From assembly GCA_964636385.1 (NCBI GenBank), contig CAZWSC010000107.1, forward strand, positions 1 to 36,207: 36,207 nt of DNA, in the 5' to 3' direction. The notes beneath the pieces were generated by a model. The model did no database searches and was not told the DNA's origin. It saw only the letters and a list, made by a program, of their open reading frames with translations. Numbering within the stretch: position 1 is the first letter of the stretch; the number at the start of each line of letters is the position of its first letter. The translations under genes were made by a program, and so were the position numbers. The stretch comes from CAZWSC01 sp964636385 (GTDB lineage Bacteria > Eisenbacteria > RBG-16-71-46 > CAIMUX01). Shown one piece after another: positions 8,288-16,780 of the stretch.

Positions 8288-9520
8288 CTACAGCAGGCCC
8301 AGGATCAGGTCGGCCGTCGAGTCCACCATCGTCCCGACAGAAAACCGGTCGTGAACGATACTGCGGCCCCTGCCGCCGTAGCGGGCCCTTCGATCAGGAT
8401 CGGCCAGAAGCGTGATCAGCGCTGCCGCCATAGACCGGGGATCGTCCGGAGGGACAAGCAGGCCTGAAGCCCCGTCCTCCACCATCTCGTGCAGGGCGCC
8501 CACGCGGGTTGCCGCCACGGGCAGCCCGGCATCCATCGACTCGAGCAGGGCAAGGGGCTGCGCCTCCGTGTGGCTGGAAAGGGCGGCAACGTCGAGGCCG
8601 GCCATGATCCGGCGCGCATCGGCCCGTCGTCCGAGAAAACGGACGGCGTTCCCGCCTGGTGACCTGTCCCGGTCGGAATGCCGGCCCTCGTCCGGCAACA
8701 GGCCGTCACGGGGGCAAAGCCCGGATCCCGATCCGGCGCCTCCATCGGAGTTCAGCAATCCCAGGTGGGCAGCCGTCTCCTCGAGAAACGCCCGGCGCGG
8801 ACCATCGCCTATGATCCAGAGTTCCGCATCCGGAAAGGAGCTGCGAACCTGGACCATCGCCTTCAGCAGCAGCTCATGATTCTTCTCGGGACGCAGAACC
8901 GCCGTCACGCCCACTACCGGAGTCTCATCCGCAACCCCGAACTCCTGACGCACCGACCTGCGAAGGTCTGCGCGCTCCTCCTCACCCGCCGTCTGCAGGG
9001 GGATACCGTTGGGTATGACTGTGATCTGCTGCTCCGGCACCCCCTCTTCCTCCACGAGGTACTTCTTCTGAGCATCGGCAATGGCGATGATCCTGTTGAG
9101 GGCGGGGCGGACGATGCGGATCGGGCGCCTTATGGTCGGGCGGCCGTCCCAGTGGCCGGTCGTGTGTACGGGCATGAGGCGGACCCGTACGTCGGTCCGC
9201 CATGAAGCCACGGTGCCGTAGAAGACAGCATGCGCGTGATCCAGGAAGTAGATCACGCGGTACCTCCCCCTGCGCAGCCGGCGGCGGATCCTGTGTATCA
9301 GGAATGGATCTACCCGACCCTGGCCGGTCAGGCCCGAGTGGACCTTCAGACCGTTCGCGGCGAGCTCCTCGCCTATCGGACCTGGTTCGCGCAGGGCAAG
9401 CACCTCGACCCTGAAAGGATCGCGATCCAGCCCCCGGACGAGGTGGGAGAAGATTCGCTCGGCCCCGCCGAGGACGAATGTCGTCCCGGCGAAGAGGACC
9501 GGTATGGGCGGGGTGGACAT
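8288..9520 (-). CDS. GT4-family glycosyltransferase
   Basis: 410 aa GT-B enzyme. N-terminal VLFAGTTFVLGGAERIFSHL resembles the acceptor domain of GT4 enzymes, and VIPNGIPL marks the interdomain hinge. The C-terminal domain carries TAVLRPEKNHELLLKA, WIIGDGP and the E-x7-E motif in HTEAQPLALLESMDAGLPVA (Glu319 and Glu327). A Gly/Ser/Asp/Arg-rich insert (about 257-291) splits the nucleotide-binding domain between two conserved elements. Downstream (minus strand) is mltD and upstream is the sigma/anti-sigma pair, so it probably acts in surface glycan synthesis. It differs clearly from the GT4 enzyme at 2692, so it is not a recent duplicate. Substrates are unknown. Confidence 0.9.
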   Translation of the reverse strand: MSTPPIPVLFAGTTFVLGGAERIFSHLVRGLDRDPFRVEVLALREPGPIGEELAANGLKVHSGLTGQGRVDPFLIHRIRRRLRRGRYRVIYFLDHAHAVFYGTVASWRTDVRVRLMPVHTTGHWDGRPTIRRPIRIVRPALNRIIAIADAQKKYLVEEEGVPEQQITVIPNGIPLQTAGEEERADLRRSVRQEFGVADETPVVGVTAVLRPEKNHELLLKAMVQVRSSFPDAELWIIGDGPRRAFLEETAAHLGLLNSDGGAGSGSGLCPRDGLLPDEGRHSDRDRSPGGNAVRFLGRRADARRIMAGLDVAALSSHTEAQPLALLESMDAGLPVAATRVGALHEMVEDGASGLLVPPDDPRSMAAALITLLADPDRRARYGGRGRSIVHDRFSVGTMVDSTADLILGLL

Positions 9521-9601
9521 TCAGGTCCCGCCACCTGCCGGGGCAGAGCCGCCGGTCCCGAAATCCGGGCGCGGGTCAACCGGGTATCCAGTCTGCATCC
9601 C

Positions 9602-9829
9602 TCAGCTTTCTCCGAGTACACGCTTCCTGAGGCGCTCGACGTACTCGTCGTGATCCGGGATGCCGGTCCGCACCGATCTGGAAAGGTTGATGGTTGTCTG
9701 CATCGTATGGACGTGGGCGCGGCAGTACTCGCAGACGGCTATGTGCCGGTGCAGTTCGTCGCAGAGTTCCTGTTTCGTCTCCTCATCCAGGAAATCCGGA
9801 AGGACCTTCCAAAGCTGCTCGCAGTTCAT
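9602..9829 (-). CDS. zinc-finger anti-sigma factor (ZAS-like)
   Basis: 75 aa, beginning MNCEQLWKVLPDFLDEE and containing HRHIAVCEYCRAH. This is the H-x3-C-x2-C core of the zf-HC2 (ZAS) anti-sigma fold. It has no membrane segment, so it is a soluble anti-sigma factor; redox- or metal-responsive control by loss of zinc is known in the family and is inference here. Its ATG overlaps the stop of the sigma factor gene by four bases (ATGA), which indicates translational coupling and a cognate pair. Confidence 0.85.
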   Translation of the reverse strand: MNCEQLWKVLPDFLDEETKQELCDELHRHIAVCEYCRAHVHTMQTTINLSRSVRTGIPDHDEYVERLRKRVLGES

Positions 9830-10431
9830 GCCTGCCTTCCTCCCTTTGCACTCAGCCGTTCGCGAAAGTAACTGGAGAGCCGGTCACGCAGCAGCGTCCG
9901 GGCCCGGTGCAGCCTCCACTTGACGGCACCCAGGGGCAGATCCAGCACCTGGGCGGTCTCGTCGTTGGAGAGGCCGTTCACGTCCCGAAGGATGACAACC
10001 GTCTTCAGATCGATCGGAAGCTCCTGAAGAGTCTCCTCCAATACGCCGGTCGCCTCCATGCGCACGAGGTCATCCAGAACTGTCTCGGACCAGTCGACCA
10101 GGCTCAACGGAGGTGCGTTGTCGCCCTCCTCCATTGCATCCATGGAGAAGACGTTGGACCGGCGCTTCCGGAGTTTCATCAGGGCCTGGTTCACCGCGAT
10201 TCTGTGCAGCCAGGTCGTGAACCTGCTGTGCCCGCGAAAGTCGCCTATTGCGCCAAGAGCCTTCAGGTATGTCTCCTGAACGACGTCCTCGGCATCCTCC
10301 TCGCTCTTCATCATGCGAAGCGCCAGGCGGTAGATCGCATTCACACTGGGAGAAGCAAGCTCCCAGAAGGCCTCTCGGTCTCCGGACTGCGCGCGAGTGA
10401 GAAGAGCTGTCTCTTCGGTGGCATCGGTCAA
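9826..10431 (-). CDS. ECF-type RNA polymerase sigma factor
   Basis: 201 aa from a TTG at 10431 with AGGAGG 5 nt upstream. Region 2 spans about 10-80 (YRLALRMMKSEEDAEDVVQE, FTTWLHRIAVNQALMKLR). Region 4 spans about 135-190 (LQELPIDLKTVVILRDVNGL, then NDETAQVLDLPLGAVKWRLH, a helix-turn-helix). It redirects RNA polymerase to a stress regulon and is paired with the overlapping anti-sigma gene. An ATG at 10548 would add 39 residues without family support. Autoregulation is usual for such pairs, but I did not find a convincing ECF promoter upstream. Confidence 0.93.
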   Translation of the reverse strand: MTDATEETALLTRAQSGDREAFWELASPSVNAIYRLALRMMKSEEDAEDVVQETYLKALGAIGDFRGHSRFTTWLHRIAVNQALMKLRKRRSNVFSMDAMEEGDNAPPLSLVDWSETVLDDLVRMEATGVLEETLQELPIDLKTVVILRDVNGLSNDETAQVLDLPLGAVKWRLHRARTLLRDRLSSYFRERLSAKGGRQA

Positions 10432-10436
10432 GGCTG

Positions 10437-10442
10437 CCTCCT
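10437..10442 (-). promoter_or_regulatory. ribosome binding site deciding a TTG start of the sigma factor
   Basis: AGGAGG on the minus strand lies 5 nt before the TTG at 10431, placing the start just ahead of sigma region 2 as in relatives. Confidence 0.6.
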
Positions 10443-10634
10443 GCAGATTGAGCGGGCTTCCGGGCCAGGCCGTGCCGGGATCCGCAGGCCCGGAAATCCT
10501 CCGGAATAATGCCTCGTCAACGATATCTCCGACGCCCTGTGGACTCAAGACTGCATCTGCAGAGCTGAATACCCGGCCCGGGGCCAGGCTGCGCAGCTCC
10601 GGCCCGGCTGCAGGTGATTCGTGAGTCGTGCAGG

Positions 10635-10979
10635 CTATGGGTGCGCAGGATCACACGGACGGGATCCCGGACTCTGGGGCCCCGTACTCTGACGCCGCCG
10701 GGCGACAAGGTCTTCGAAGGCGTGGATCACGCAGTCCTCGATTCGCTTTCGAGCATCTTCACAGACCGGGTGGGCCACGGGAGACCAGGATCCGTCAGGC
10801 GCCTTGAGTCTGGGCATGAGCACAACCCTGGAGCCGTCGCGACGCCTGAGAAGCCTCAGGTCGTGCACGACAATCGCCCCCCACAGCGTGACGGAAACGA
10901 ACGCCAGGATGGGCGGCTCCCGCGTGAGCTGGATCCTCACCTCGGTGACAAGAGGTCTCTTGTTGTTGCCGGCTTCCAT
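10635..10979 (-). CDS. spoVG: SpoVG-family RNA-binding regulator
   Basis: 114 aa from the ATG at 10979, with GAGGG just before it. The SpoVG fold is clear: VTEVRIQL at the N-terminus, AFVSVTLWGAIVVHDLRLL, VVLMPRLKAPDGSWSPVAHP and RKRIEDCVIHAFEDL. In Firmicutes and Borrelia this small protein binds RNA and DNA and affects septation, sporulation or virulence genes; the role in other phyla is not established. An acidic-poor, Pro/Ser/Arg-rich tail of about 20 residues follows the domain. About 200 bp separate it from the sigma factor on the same strand, and they may be co-transcribed. Confidence 0.88.
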   Translation of the reverse strand: MEAGNNKRPLVTEVRIQLTREPPILAFVSVTLWGAIVVHDLRLLRRRDGSRVVLMPRLKAPDGSWSPVAHPVCEDARKRIEDCVIHAFEDLVARRRQSTGPQSPGSRPCDPAHP

Positions 10980-11331
10980 GGCCCTCACTCGGATCTGGCG
11001 CATCAGCGATGCAACCGGACCTCCCGGACTCTGATCCCGCGAACACCAAGCCTGAGTACCCGGCGTCCGCCCGCCCGGGCACAATAGCACACCCCTGACT
11101 CAATCTGGGAATCCCAAGAATCCGCGAGCACATGACCTCTAAGCGGGTTGACTCCACATTGCCGGGGCGGCGCTCAGGCTGCTCCTCTTCCCCCTGCTGC
11201 CGTGTTACCCTCCCCCGGACCGGATGCATGTCCCGCCGGCCGGTGCTTGCAGCCCTGAGCCCGCGTGAGACAGAAGGGCGCGACCCGGACAGCCACGCCA
11301 AGCCTGGAGACCACAGCACGAAGGGAGATCC
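10980..11331. other. divergent intergenic region, spoVG / AEC permease
   Basis: 352 bp between two divergent starts. It holds the candidate spoVG promoter listed separately, and toward the permease a TTGACT at about 11149 without a good -10. I see no conserved gene on either strand. Confidence 0.6.
11081..11089 (-). promoter_or_regulatory. candidate extended -10 promoter for spoVG
   Basis: The minus strand reads TGCTATTGT, an extended -10 (TGn plus TATTGT, four of six matches), about 100 bp before the spoVG ATG. No matching -35 is seen at 16-18 bp, so the call is tentative. Confidence 0.3.
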
Positions 11332-12216
11332 GTGACGAGGGACCTTCAGACCGTTCTGGCCTCGGTGGGCGAAGTTCTCCTCCTGGTCGGAGCGGCCTGG
11401 ATCTACGCGCGCAGGCTGAAGCCTGATTTGCGCAGCACACTGCGCCTCGCGATGCACATCTTCACACCCTGCCTCATCTTCACGGCCATCCTCGATTCCG
11501 AGCTCCCCGGCGGGGACGTGGCGAAGGCGATCACCGCAACAGGAATCCAGATAACCGCCGGGCTCCTGCTGGGTTGGTGCGCCCTGGTCCTGCTGGGACG
11601 GAAGGCGAAGCGCGAGCTCCTGCTCCCCATCGCCTTCGTGAACTCGGCAAATCTCCCCTTTCCGCTCCTCATTGCCAACTTCGGCCCGGACGGCCTTTCG
11701 CTCGGCGTGGTCAGCTTCACTGTCACGACGACGGTCATCTTCACGGTCGGGGTGCTGCTGTTGCACGGACGGAGCAGGATCCGCGACGCGATGCGCGAGC
11801 CGGCCCTCTGGGCTGCAGCAGCGGCGGGAGTCATGCGACTGCTCGACCTGAGGCTGCCCGACGCGGTTCTCATGGCCCCAAGGCTTGCTGGTACCGCCGC
11901 GGTGCCGCTCATGCTGGTGCTCTTCGGGGACTCCCTGTCCCGGGCGCGAATGACCGCGATGAAGGACGCCATGACCGTCACCATCGTCCGCTATCTCAGC
12001 GGCGCTGCCGCACTGGCCGTCACGCTGCTGGTGCTCCGCCCGGAGGGTCTTCTCAGGGCTGTCCTGATCCTGTACGCCCTCCTGCCCCCTGCGATGGTCA
12101 ACGTGGTCGTGACACGCAAGGCGGGCATGGACGACCGGATGGTCGCCTCGGCGGTGCTCCTCGCCACCCTCGCGTCGATCCCCCTGCTCCCGCTTCTGCT
12201 CGCACTCGGCAGGTGA
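11332..12216 (+). CDS. AEC-family (auxin efflux carrier-like) permease
   Basis: 294 aa from a GTG at 11332 preceded by AAGGGAGATCC. About ten hydrophobic helices are visible, split into two halves by a loop near 150-165 (HGRSRIRDAMREP). Landmarks are FTPCLIFTAIL in the first half, IAFVNSANLPFPLLIANFG (the NxxN-type conserved Asn in helix 4) and LILYALLPPAMVNVVVTRK in the second half. AEC members move organic anions such as malate, or amino acids, across the inner membrane. The substrate here is unknown. The gene stands alone on its strand, convergent with the M28 peptidase with only 11 bp between the stops. Confidence 0.87.
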   Translation: MTRDLQTVLASVGEVLLLVGAAWIYARRLKPDLRSTLRLAMHIFTPCLIFTAILDSELPGGDVAKAITATGIQITAGLLLGWCALVLLGRKAKRELLLPIAFVNSANLPFPLLIANFGPDGLSLGVVSFTVTTTVIFTVGVLLLHGRSRIRDAMREPALWAAAAAGVMRLLDLRLPDAVLMAPRLAGTAAVPLMLVLFGDSLSRARMTAMKDAMTVTIVRYLSGAAALAVTLLVLRPEGLLRAVLILYALLPPAMVNVVVTRKAGMDDRMVASAVLLATLASIPLLPLLLALGR

Positions 12217-12227
12217 CCGGTCGATCG

Positions 12228-14726
12228 TCAGCGTATCACCACTACCTGCCCATGCCTGATCCCACCGCCCGCAGCCAGCCTGACCCAGTAGACGCCCGGC
12301 GCCACAGGGTGCCCGCTCTCATCGATGCAGTCCCACGACAGAGCCCGGGCTCCTGCCTGCACCGGCGCTTCCAGAAGCGTGCGGACCAGACGCCCGTGGA
12401 CATCGTGGACGTGCAGGGATGCATGACCCCCGGCTGCAAGCCTGAGCTCGATCATGACCTCCCCTGCGGCGGGATTCGGCCGGCACACCAGGGACAGGGG
12501 ATCTCCGGACACACCGATTCCGGGCGAGGGCCGCTCCGCAATCCCGAAGGGCGGCCTTCTGACCCCTCTCCACACCACGTCATCGATTGCCGCCCCGCTG
12601 ATCGACGGCAGCCCCTGGCCCCCTGCCGTGAAGAGGAGGCGCATCCGCCCGGTCAGGGGAAGGATCTGTTCCAGATCATCGAACCGGGCCAGGGTCCAGG
12701 GGATCGCAGTCTCCCCGACCTCCTCAAGCAGGAGCCAGTCCGCTCCGCCGTTGTTGGATATCAGGACGCGGAAGACGCCGTCCGGGTCATCCTCGTTCAC
12801 GTACCACCGCCAGTAGGAGAGCGAGACGTTCGATCTGTTCCGCAGATCGTACTCGGGGGAGACCAGGCTGGTGACGCACCCACTGACCGTGTCCGCCCCG
12901 TCCGTGGAGACGGGCGGCGCACTGCCGGTGATGTAGCACCAGGCCCCGCCGGGCGTGCGATTGTGATCGGGCTGACAGGGGCCGCCGGCGGGAATGGCAC
13001 GCACCCACATCCGCGACTCCGCCGTGTCGCACTCGCGCCCGACCGTCCACCCGGTGTCGGACTCGAAGTCGTCCGCATGGAGGACTTCCGCCCCGACCAC
13101 CATGGAGTGCAGATCCAACAACGGAGCACCCTGTGGATGCGCGACAGACCGGCCGTCCAGATCCGAAGCCTCGAAGTAGTACTCGATCACGGTACCTGCC
13201 GGCAGCCCCGGAAGCTCGGCGACATACACGGACGGCTGCCCCGCAGGCACAAGGGGAACGGCTTCGAAGCGGCCGGGTCCGCCCCGGTAGCGCATCAGGA
13301 GCGCTTCGGGCTGCAGGGCGCCCGCGGTGCGGATGACCGCCTCGAGTGTCAGCGGGTCGTCCGGGACCGGTTGCTCTTCGGGCGGGTGGTGATCGATCGT
13401 GAGAGGCACGGGTACAGCCAGCACAGCGGTCACAGCGAGGGCTGCCTGCACATTCTTCTGCATGAACTCGAAGCTGTTGAGGGAAAGCCCTATCACATCC
13501 GCGGAAGTGTGTATGTAGGGCGAATAGGACCGCGAATCCTCGAAGAAGTGCACTGCAGGGAACCCGTGCGCCCAGAAGGAGGCATGGTCCGACGAGCCCC
13601 ACAGCAGGAACCCGTCTCTCACCGGGAGATCGGGGACGTAGAGCGGGATCGCCTCGAAGCAGAGATCCCGCAGCCACTGCGACTCCCAGTTCGAGATGAT
13701 GTCGAGATCCGGAGGTCCCTCCAGGTAGCCAAGCATATCCAGGTTCAGATACGCCTCAACCTGCAATCCCCCGGCCGCAGCCCGCGCCGTCCAGAAGGCC
13801 GAGCCGAGCAGGCCCTGCTCCTCCCCGGACCATGCGATGAAGCAGACGGTCTTCCCGAGGTCATACGGGGCCAGGATTCGCGCCGCTTCCAGCACACCCA
13901 CAGTACCGCTGGCGTTGTCGTCCGCGCCCGGCGCAGCAGCCGTCCTGGAGATCGAATCGTAGTGCCCCCCAAGTACGACGATCCTCTCCGGATCCACCAC
14001 GCCCGGCTTGACCACAACGACGTTGTCCGAGTACCCGGGGATGAAGGTGTGTGTCTCCACGTCCACATATCCGAAGTCGAGGAACCTCTGCACGAGATAC
14101 TCCTGCGCCTCGCGGGCACCCTGCGTATCAGACCGCCTGGTACCGAGGTTCTGCAGGTACCGCGCTTCATCGTGCATCCGCGGTATCTCCACCGCGTCCG
14201 CCATCGACTGAACTGCCGGGTCATGCACGAGAGGAGCCTCGCGCAAGGCCCTGGCCGGATGGGCCGGGGGCGCTGCCGGAAGCGCATGCGGAAGGATCCT
14301 CTCCACGGAGTAAGCGGAATGAAGCAGCGGCGCATTGACCGGGGGGATCTCCAGAACAGCCGTCGCCGCGTCCCTGTGGAGGATCCGGCCCAACTCCTCA
14401 AGTGCGACAGCAGGCGGCCGCGCTGAGGCGAGATAGACGAGGTAGTACTCCATCCCGCCAAGCCATGGGCCGAGGTTCAGGCCGTCCGGCCGTGGCGTCA
14501 GATCCTGTGGATCGATATCCGGCGCCGCGAGGGAAAGCCAGTACGCCGGGCATCTGTGGATCAGCCGGAATCCGTCTTCGGACAGCCATCCGGGCGGAGG
14601 CACTCGCGGCGATTCGATCAGCCACAGCCGGCAGCAGTCCTCCACTGGGCCGGCCTGGGCCGCGCAGGACAGCAGGACTGCGGCCACGATCCCGATGATG
14701 TGGGGTCTCCATGGCTGCTGAGGCAT
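12228..14726 (-). CDS. secreted M28-family metallopeptidase with FlgD-like C-terminal domain
   Basis: 832 aa from the ATG at 14726 (GGAGGGG upstream). A Sec signal peptide (HIIGIVAAVLLSCAAQA) is followed by an N-terminal region to about 180 and the M28 catalytic domain (about 190-440). Expected dizinc ligands are visible: His255 in GGHYDSI, Asp269 in PGADDNASG, Glu302/303 in WSGEEQGLLGS (base and ligand), Asp330 in LNLDMLGY and His406 in IHTSADV. Beta-rich modules follow, including a jelly-roll-like segment (DDFESDTGWTVG...). The C-terminal domain of about 85 residues contains RPNPAAGEV, LHVHDVHGRLVRTLL and GHPVAPGVYWVRL, a FlgD-Ig/T9SS-type tail. Likely an exported aminopeptidase retained at or released from the surface. 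Confidence 0.92.
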   Translation of the reverse strand: MPQQPWRPHIIGIVAAVLLSCAAQAGPVEDCCRLWLIESPRVPPPGWLSEDGFRLIHRCPAYWLSLAAPDIDPQDLTPRPDGLNLGPWLGGMEYYLVYLASARPPAVALEELGRILHRDAATAVLEIPPVNAPLLHSAYSVERILPHALPAAPPAHPARALREAPLVHDPAVQSMADAVEIPRMHDEARYLQNLGTRRSDTQGAREAQEYLVQRFLDFGYVDVETHTFIPGYSDNVVVVKPGVVDPERIVVLGGHYDSISRTAAAPGADDNASGTVGVLEAARILAPYDLGKTVCFIAWSGEEQGLLGSAFWTARAAAGGLQVEAYLNLDMLGYLEGPPDLDIISNWESQWLRDLCFEAIPLYVPDLPVRDGFLLWGSSDHASFWAHGFPAVHFFEDSRSYSPYIHTSADVIGLSLNSFEFMQKNVQAALAVTAVLAVPVPLTIDHHPPEEQPVPDDPLTLEAVIRTAGALQPEALLMRYRGGPGRFEAVPLVPAGQPSVYVAELPGLPAGTVIEYYFEASDLDGRSVAHPQGAPLLDLHSMVVGAEVLHADDFESDTGWTVGRECDTAESRMWVRAIPAGGPCQPDHNRTPGGAWCYITGSAPPVSTDGADTVSGCVTSLVSPEYDLRNRSNVSLSYWRWYVNEDDPDGVFRVLISNNGGADWLLLEEVGETAIPWTLARFDDLEQILPLTGRMRLLFTAGGQGLPSISGAAIDDVVWRGVRRPPFGIAERPSPGIGVSGDPLSLVCRPNPAAGEVMIELRLAAGGHASLHVHDVHGRLVRTLLEAPVQAGARALSWDCIDESGHPVAPGVYWVRLAAGGGIRHGQVVVIR

Positions 14727-14770
14727 GACCCCTCCGCTGCGACACCGAAAACGCGCGCGAACAGTGCAGG

Positions 14771-15448
14771 CTAGCCGCCCCTCTTCAGGAGGTCCAGGAA
14801 CTCGGCGCGGGTCTCGCGGTCGTCGCGGAAGACGCCGAGCATGGCACTCGTGATGCTCTGGGCATTCTGTTTCTCGACCCCACGCATGGCCATGCAGAGG
14901 TGCAGCCCTTCCATCACGACGCCCACACCCAGCGGTCTGATGGCATCCATGATGCACTCGGCGATCTGTACCGTAAGCCGCTCCTGGAGCTGAAACCGCC
15001 TCGAGAAGAGATCAACGATCCTGGGCAGCTTGGAGAGACCGATCACCTTCCCGTCCGGAATGTAAGCGACGTGGGCCCGGCCGTAGAAGGGCAGCATGTG
15101 ATGCTCGCACAGGGAGAAGAAGTCGATGTCCCGGACGATGACCATTTCGTCGTACGGCTCCTCGAACACAGCCCCGTTGAGAATCTCCTCGAGCTTCATC
15201 CCGTAACCGGCCGTCAGGAAGCGATAAGCCAGCGCCATGCGCCGTGGGGTCCTGACAAGACCCTGGCGTTTGGGATCCTCGCCTAGAAGGCTGAGCCACT
15301 CGCCCGCCAGCCGTTCCAGCGCGTCAGCTTCGGACGGCGCCGACTTACGCACTCGCAGACCGCTGCGGTCCTGCGAAGCACCACCGCGGGCCCGGGGGGC
15401 GGGACGAACTCTGCGCCCTGATCCGGTGGGCTTTCTCTCCTGCTTCAT
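14771..15448 (-). CDS. folE: GTP cyclohydrolase I (FolE type)
   Basis: 225 aa. It converts GTP to 7,8-dihydroneopterin triphosphate, the first step of tetrahydrofolate synthesis. The zinc ligands Cys114, His117 (SLCEHHMLPFYGRAHVAY) and Cys185 (LHLCMAMRGVEKQ) are present, as are the GTP-binding VIGLSKLPRIVDLF and the C-terminal ITSAMLGVF segment. An Arg/Lys/Pro-rich extension of about 35 residues precedes the conserved domain. The start overlaps the stop of the DHH gene by four bases (ATGA), so the two are coupled in an operon. The M28 gene starts 44 bp after the folE stop, on the same strand. Confidence 0.96.
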   Translation of the reverse strand: MKQERKPTGSGRRVRPAPRARGGASQDRSGLRVRKSAPSEADALERLAGEWLSLLGEDPKRQGLVRTPRRMALAYRFLTAGYGMKLEEILNGAVFEEPYDEMVIVRDIDFFSLCEHHMLPFYGRAHVAYIPDGKVIGLSKLPRIVDLFSRRFQLQERLTVQIAECIMDAIRPLGVGVVMEGLHLCMAMRGVEKQNAQSITSAMLGVFRDDRETRAEFLDLLKRGG

Positions 15449-16500
15449 CCGTCGGTCCCCGAAACTCCCAGGGTGACGCGCTCGCTGTGTATCACCGCAT
15501 CGCCGGGATCCTGGCCCAGTACCTCGTAGATGCGGGGGAGAACCAGCTCCATCGCACCATGGATCGACTCGGTTATCAGGGCGCCCGCAGCGGTCGCCCT
15601 TCCTCCACCGCCGAATGAGGAGGCAAGCCGTCCGACGTCATGGTGCCCCTTGGATCGGAACGTCACCTTCACCCCGCGGCTCCCCTGCTGGCGGAACATC
15701 ACGCACAGTTCCACATCGCCGAGCGAAAGCAGGTGATCGAGTACCCCGTCGGCATCGGAAAAGCAAGCGCCCGTGGCGCGGAACAGATCATCGGAAATCG
15801 TGAGCCAGGCCAGCCTGCCGTCGCACTCGCTGCGCAAGGTGCCCAGGGCCTGGCGCAGCAGGTTCAGTTTCGTGAGGGTGTCGGTCTCGAAAAGCCTGCG
15901 CGACACCTCGCGGTGATCCACCCCGTAGTGCAGCAGTTCTGCAGCCAGCTTGACGCTGCCGTTGGCTGCGTTGGGCAGGCGGAAGCTCCAGGTGTCAAAG
16001 AGTATCGATGCATACAGGGCCTCGGCCATCGGAGCGGAGATCGGCGCACCCACGGCGCGGAAGTAGCGATACAGGACCTCGCCGGTCGACGAGGCCTCCT
16101 CCAGGTTCAGATCCAGGTCTCCGAACGGCTCCTCGATGTGGTGATGATCCATGGAGACGATCCGCGGCCTGGTCGAGCGCAGCCAGCGGCCCACGGGGCC
16201 CAGGTAGTCCCAGCTGCTCACGTCCAGGCATATGGCGACTTCGGCCCAGCCGGGATCAGGCCATCCGCCGGGGGACTTCCACGAATGGACCGGAAACAGG
16301 CGTGTGAGAAACCGGTAGCGCTCCATGGTGGGGCCGTCGTTGAGGATCAGGGCTTCCTTCCCGAGCGACCTGAGATGCAGGGCGAGAGCGACTTCCGAGC
16401 CTATGGCGTCGGCTTCAGGGAAGACGTGCGAGGTCAGCAGGAAGCGATCGTGTCGGTCGATCAGGCGCCGCAGGGCCTGCCACGCCTCCTTGCCTCTCAT
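15445..16500 (-). CDS. DHH/DHHA1 phosphoesterase, NrnA-like
   Basis: 351 aa, ATG preceded by GGGGGAG. The DHH domain (about 1-200) has LLTSHVFPEADAIGSEVAL as motif I, CLDVSS as motif II, SMDHHHIEE (His119/His120) as motif III and ALYASILFDTWSFR as motif IV. The DHHA1 domain ends with SSFGGGGRATAAGALI, the substrate-binding GGGGR loop. NrnA-type enzymes degrade 2-5 nt RNAs and dephosphorylate pAp with Mn2+. Motif I reads PEAD where most members read PDGD, so one metal-binding Asp is replaced by Glu and the Gly by Ala. It is translationally coupled to folE. Confidence 0.9.
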   Translation of the reverse strand: MRGKEAWQALRRLIDRHDRFLLTSHVFPEADAIGSEVALALHLRSLGKEALILNDGPTMERYRFLTRLFPVHSWKSPGGWPDPGWAEVAICLDVSSWDYLGPVGRWLRSTRPRIVSMDHHHIEEPFGDLDLNLEEASSTGEVLYRYFRAVGAPISAPMAEALYASILFDTWSFRLPNAANGSVKLAAELLHYGVDHREVSRRLFETDTLTKLNLLRQALGTLRSECDGRLAWLTISDDLFRATGACFSDADGVLDHLLSLGDVELCVMFRQQGSRGVKVTFRSKGHHDVGRLASSFGGGGRATAAGALITESIHGAMELVLPRIYEVLGQDPGDAVIHSERVTLGVSGTDG

Positions 16501-16580
16501 GTTGCTCCCCCCGGTGTCGTCGCCCCGGTTGCGCTCCTCCGGTGCGGGGATCCTTCCCCGGCACAGACTCGCAGGCCGAA

Positions 16581-16609
16581 ATGCTCATCCCGCAGGCAGA
16601 TGCTGTCAA
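16581..16609 (-). promoter_or_regulatory. candidate sigma-70 promoter for the DHH-folE operon
   Basis: The minus strand shows a perfect TTGACA (16604-16609), a 17-bp spacer and a weak -10 GAGCAT (16581-16586), about 80 bp before the DHH start. The -35 is strong and the -10 poor. Confidence 0.35.
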
Positions 16610-16780
16610 GGTCTTTCCCGGCTCAGCGCGGGCTGGCCTTGCCGGACTCCCCTGCCGATAAGACCCAATGGTGGTCCGTGGTAAACCCTCGGGGCGCATT
16701 GAGCCGTTTCGTCCGGCGGGACTGCATGGACAGATGTCACGGCAGGTGACAGGCCAGCCTGAACCACACGAAGGGATGAC

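Noticed and set aside
11574..14426. 950-codon plus-strand open frame opposite the M28 peptidase
   Set aside because: It is the antisense shadow of a gene with intact zinc ligands and signal peptide; its own translation has no family signature and is Arg/Pro/Gly-rich as expected of an opposite frame in GC-rich DNA.
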